Assembly: GCA_023433205.1 (NCBI GenBank)
Contig: JAEZDS010000065.1
Span: 1-17,105 of the forward strand
Reading direction: 5' to 3'
Source: Bacteroidota bacterium
GTDB taxonomy: Bacteria > Bacteroidota > Bacteroidia > B-17B0 > Aurantibacillaceae
Length of the DNA: 17,105 nt
Part shown: piece after piece, positions 15,601 to 17,105 of the stretch
Layout: each line of letters begins with the position of its first letter
Numbering within the stretch: position 1 is the first letter of the stretch
Notes under the pieces: generated by a model
What the model was told of the DNA's origin: nothing
The model's input: only the letters and a program-made list of their open reading frames with translations
Databases searched by the model: none
Position numbers and translations under genes: made by a program

Positions 15601-17105
15601 GGGAACATGGAAAGATCTTACAGATTCGGTGAACCAGATGGCAGGTAATTTAACTGCGCAGGTTCGTAACATTGCCGATGTAACAAAAGCGGTGGCCAGC
15701 GGCGATCTTTCAAAACAGATCACTGTTGATGTAAAGGGAGAGATCCTCGATCTGAAGAATACATTCAACACAATGGTTGAGCAGTTGAATTCTTTTGCAT
15801 CTGAAGTTACGCGTGTAGCGCGTGAAGTGGGAACGGAAGGCAAACTCGGCGGGCAATCAGAAGTGAAAGGGGTTGCAGGTACCTGGAAAGACCTTACCGA
15901 CAGCGTTAATGAAATGGCCTCCAACCTCACTTCGCAGGTAAGAGGCATTGCAGAGGTGGTAACTTCTGTTGCTGAAGGAAACCTCAAACGCAAACTTTCC
16001 ATTTCAGCCAAAGGTGAAGTAGCCGAACTTACCGATACCATCAATAAAATGATTGATACGCTTGCTACGTTCAGCGATCAGGTAACAACTGTTGCGCGTG
16101 AAGTGGGAGCCGAAGGTAAACTGGGCGGGCAGGCAAGTGTGCCGGGAGCCTCAGGCACCTGGAAAAATCTTACCGAAAATGTAAATCAGCTCGCGGCGAA
16201 TCTCACCACACAGGTACGCGCCATTTCTGAAGTAGCCTCGGCGGTAACGCAGGGTGATCTTACCCGTACCATTGGTGTTGAAGCCAAGGGTGAAGTGGAA
16301 GCGCTCAAAGATACCATCAACCAGATGATCTCAAACCTGAAGGCCACTACCATCAGGAATCAGGAGCAGGACTGGCTCAAATCGAATCTTGCAAAATTTA
16401 CACAGATGCTGCAGGGGCAGAAAGACCTTGATCAGCTTACCGATAATATTCTGTCTGAGCTCGCCGTGGTGGTGAATGCACAGCATGGACTGTTTTTTGT
16501 TCTTGAGGAAGAAGAAAAATCCGAACATTCAACACTTGAACTTATTGCCACCTTCGCCGCCAAAAAAAGAAAGAACGGGCAAAGCAGATTTGAAATTGGT
16601 GAAGGCCTTATAGGGCAGTGCGCCGCGCGCAGGGAGCGGATACTGCTGACCAATGTGCCGGACAATTACGTGTACATCAACTCCGGCCTTGGGGAGGCCA
16701 AACCGCTGAATATTGTGATCCTGCCGGTACTTTTTGAAAGCAGGCTAAAAGGAGTAATTGAGCTCGCTTCATTTGATCAGTTCAATCAGGTTCACCTCGA
16801 TTTTCTCGATGGCCTGATGGAGAGCATTGGAATTGTTCTGAACATGATTGAAAGTAACAGCAGAACCGAAAAGCTGCTTGAACAATCACAGTCGCTGGCC
16901 AGTGAGCTTAAAAGTCAGCAGGAAGTTTTGCGCAAAACAAACGAGGAACTTGAAGAAAAGGCACTTCTGCTGGCGAATCAGAAAAACGAGGTTGAGCAAA
17001 AGAACCAGGAAGTGGAAGAAGCTCGGAAGGCGCTGGAAGAGAAGGCCAATCAGCTTACACTTACTTCCAAATATAAAAGTGAGTTCCTGGCAAACATGTC
17101 GCACG
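12695..17105 (+). CDS. Soluble poly-HAMP sensor histidine kinase (3' end outside the window)
   Basis: One uninterrupted frame of 1470 complete codons runs from ATG 12695 to the window edge; an in-frame TGA at 12689-12691 fixes this as the earliest start. Residues 1-60 are Lys/Ala/Arg-rich and probably disordered. Three divergent HAMP-like units (about 66-208) precede eleven 92-residue repeats, each pairing a divergent HAMP (EVTRVAREVGTEGKLGGQ ... WKDLTDSVNQMASNL) with a canonical HAMP (QVRNIAEVTTAVAKGDLS ... ELKNTINTMVDQL). The total is about 25 HAMP units to residue 1216. A GAF domain (about 1225-1387) and a coiled coil (1388-1458) follow, then the start of HisKA (SEFLANMSH); His1470, the last full codon, is the expected phospho-site. 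There is no membrane segment. The architecture resembles the fungal group III (Nik1/Os-1) kinases and bacterial poly-HAMP hybrid kinases, so receiver or Hpt domains may follow beyond the window. The input is unknown. Confidence 0.93.
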   Translation, partial: MKAKSAKKSTKGPRKAAKGAAAGKRGKTASRASSLTSLNGVHRSNGSHSVPARGVKKVAADHEITDAELYQVLQKVRNGNFTVRLPADQSGMKRSICEAMNEIIDLNERLTFELTRVGKSIGKQGKLNQRIDLDGARGSWIACVDTINELIVDMAQPTIEIANVITSVATGDLSEEMPLAIEGVPLQGEYLRIAKEVNSMVKQLNLFSMEVTRVAREVGTEGKLGGQAKVKGGGVWKDLTDSVNQMASNLTAQVRNIAEVTTAVAKGDLSKKITVNVKGEIQELKNTINTMVDQLNSFSSEVTRVAREVGTEGKLGGQAQVKGIGGTWKDLTDSVNQMASNLTGQVRNIADVTTAVAKGDLSKKITVDVKGEILELKNTINTMVDQLNSFSSEVTRVAREVGSEGKLGGQAKVRGVGGVWKDLTDSVNQMASNLTGQVRNIAEVTTAVAKGDLSKKITVNVEGEILELKNTINTMVDQLNAFGAEVTRVAREVGSEGKLGGQAKVPGVGGTWKDLTDSVNTMASNLTNQVRNIAEVTTAVANGDLSKKITVTVEGEMLELKKTINTMVDQLNSFSSEVTRVALEVGTEGKLGGQAKVKGVGGTWKDLTDSVNQMASNLTSQVRNIAEVTTAVANGDLSRQITVDTKGEIQELKNTINTMVGQLNSFASEVTRVAREVGTEGKLGGQAKVEGVGGTWKDLTDSVNQMASNLTAQVRNIAEVTTAVAKGDLSLQITVDVKGEILELKNTINTMVDQLRGFASEVTRVAREVGTEGKLGGQADVPGVAGTWKDLTDSVNQMAGNLTAQVRNIADVAIAVANGDMSRKITVDVRGEILQLKETLNTMVDQLREFASEVTRVAREVGTEGKLGGQANVKGVAGTWKDLTDSVNQMAGNLTTQVRNIAEVTIAVANGDMSKKITADVRGEILQLKETINTMVDQLRAFASEVTRVAREVGTEGKLGGQAFVPGVAGTWKDLTDSVNQMAGNLTAQVRNIADVTKAVASGDLSKQITVDVKGEILDLKNTFNTMVEQLNSFASEVTRVAREVGTEGKLGGQSEVKGVAGTWKDLTDSVNEMASNLTSQVRGIAEVVTSVAEGNLKRKLSISAKGEVAELTDTINKMIDTLATFSDQVTTVAREVGAEGKLGGQASVPGASGTWKNLTENVNQLAANLTTQVRAISEVASAVTQGDLTRTIGVEAKGEVEALKDTINQMISNLKATTIRNQEQDWLKSNLAKFTQMLQGQKDLDQLTDNILSELAVVVNAQHGLFFVLEEEEKSEHSTLELIATFAAKKRKNGQSRFEIGEGLIGQCAARRERILLTNVPDNYVYINSGLGEAKPLNIVILPVLFESRLKGVIELASFDQFNQVHLDFLDGLMESIGIVLNMIESNSRTEKLLEQSQSLASELKSQQEVLRKTNEELEEKALLLANQKNEVEQKNQEVEEARKALEEKANQLTLTSKYKSEFLANMSH
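13331..16363 (+). repeat. Eleven tandem 276-bp coding repeats (double-HAMP units)
   Basis: The codon for the Arg of TRVAREVG (or its equivalent) recurs at 13331, 13604, 13880, 14156, 14432, 14708, 14984, 15260, 15536, 15812 and 16088. The first interval is 273 bases because one Gly-region codon is missing; the other nine are exactly 276. Protein identity between units is very high, while codons for the same residues vary freely between copies. Unit 5 has Leu in place of Arg (VALEVG) and unit 11 has Thr for the first Arg. Units 7-11 use AGTW and units 2-6 use GGTW in the connector, hinting at block duplication. Confidence 0.95.

Noticed and set aside
14125..16044. Series of long minus-strand frames with repeated sequences
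   Set aside because: They mirror the poly-HAMP repeats in antisense. Their periodicity is inherited from the coding strand.
13331..16363. 276-bp periodic repeats considered as a CRISPR array or mobile repeat
   Set aside because: The repeats are in one coding frame, contiguous without spacers, and conserved at protein rather than DNA level.

Overview
The window is chromosomal DNA of a Bacteroidota member, most likely a free-living environmental one of the Chitinophagia, Sphingobacteriia or Cytophagia type. Four things point there. Several genes are preceded by TAnnTTTG-like -7 boxes with TTG/TTTG at the -33 position. Shine-Dalgarno sequences are weak or absent. There is a PorE-like protein (TPR, PD40 propeller, CRD-like and OmpA domains), and there are LytTR response regulators and a secreted protein resembling Bacteroidota carbohydrate-binding modules. 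The genus is not identifiable by eye.

Layout. Positions 1-549 (minus) hold the N-terminal part of a cytoplasmic GH37 trehalase. It is divergent from an otsA-otsB fusion at 726-2936 (plus), which makes trehalose in two steps. Synthesis and breakdown of trehalose therefore share one intergenic region. Next come a CheY-like receiver protein (3053-3508, TTG start), an unrecognised coiled-coil-rich protein (3645-4085, TTG start), an exported protein built of 31-residue tandem repeats (4433-5080) closed by a strong terminator, and the PorE-like envelope protein (5287-7260). A small acidic protein (7576-7746), an alpha/beta hydrolase (7781-8668) and a LytTR response regulator (8688-9389) probably form one transcription unit. 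It converges on a sugar-nucleotidyltransferase (9551-10552, minus) with a shared bidirectional terminator between them. A secreted CBM-like protein (10945-11592, with terminator) is followed by a second LytTR regulator (11840-12541) that is a close paralogue of the first.

The last 4.4 kb (12695 to the window edge) are one uninterrupted reading frame. It encodes a soluble sensor kinase with a Lys/Ala-rich N-terminus and about 25 HAMP-like units, 22 of them in eleven near-perfect 92-residue (276-bp) double-HAMP repeats. A GAF domain, a coiled coil and the first residues of a HisKA domain follow. The window stops at the predicted phospho-accepting histidine. The LytTR gene directly upstream is a plausible partner, and a possible 40-residue hydrophobic peptide lies between them.

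The overall theme is signalling (three receiver proteins and one large kinase) together with cell-envelope and compatible-solute functions. The poly-HAMP kinase with its LytTR neighbour and the 31-residue-repeat exported protein are the least ordinary items.
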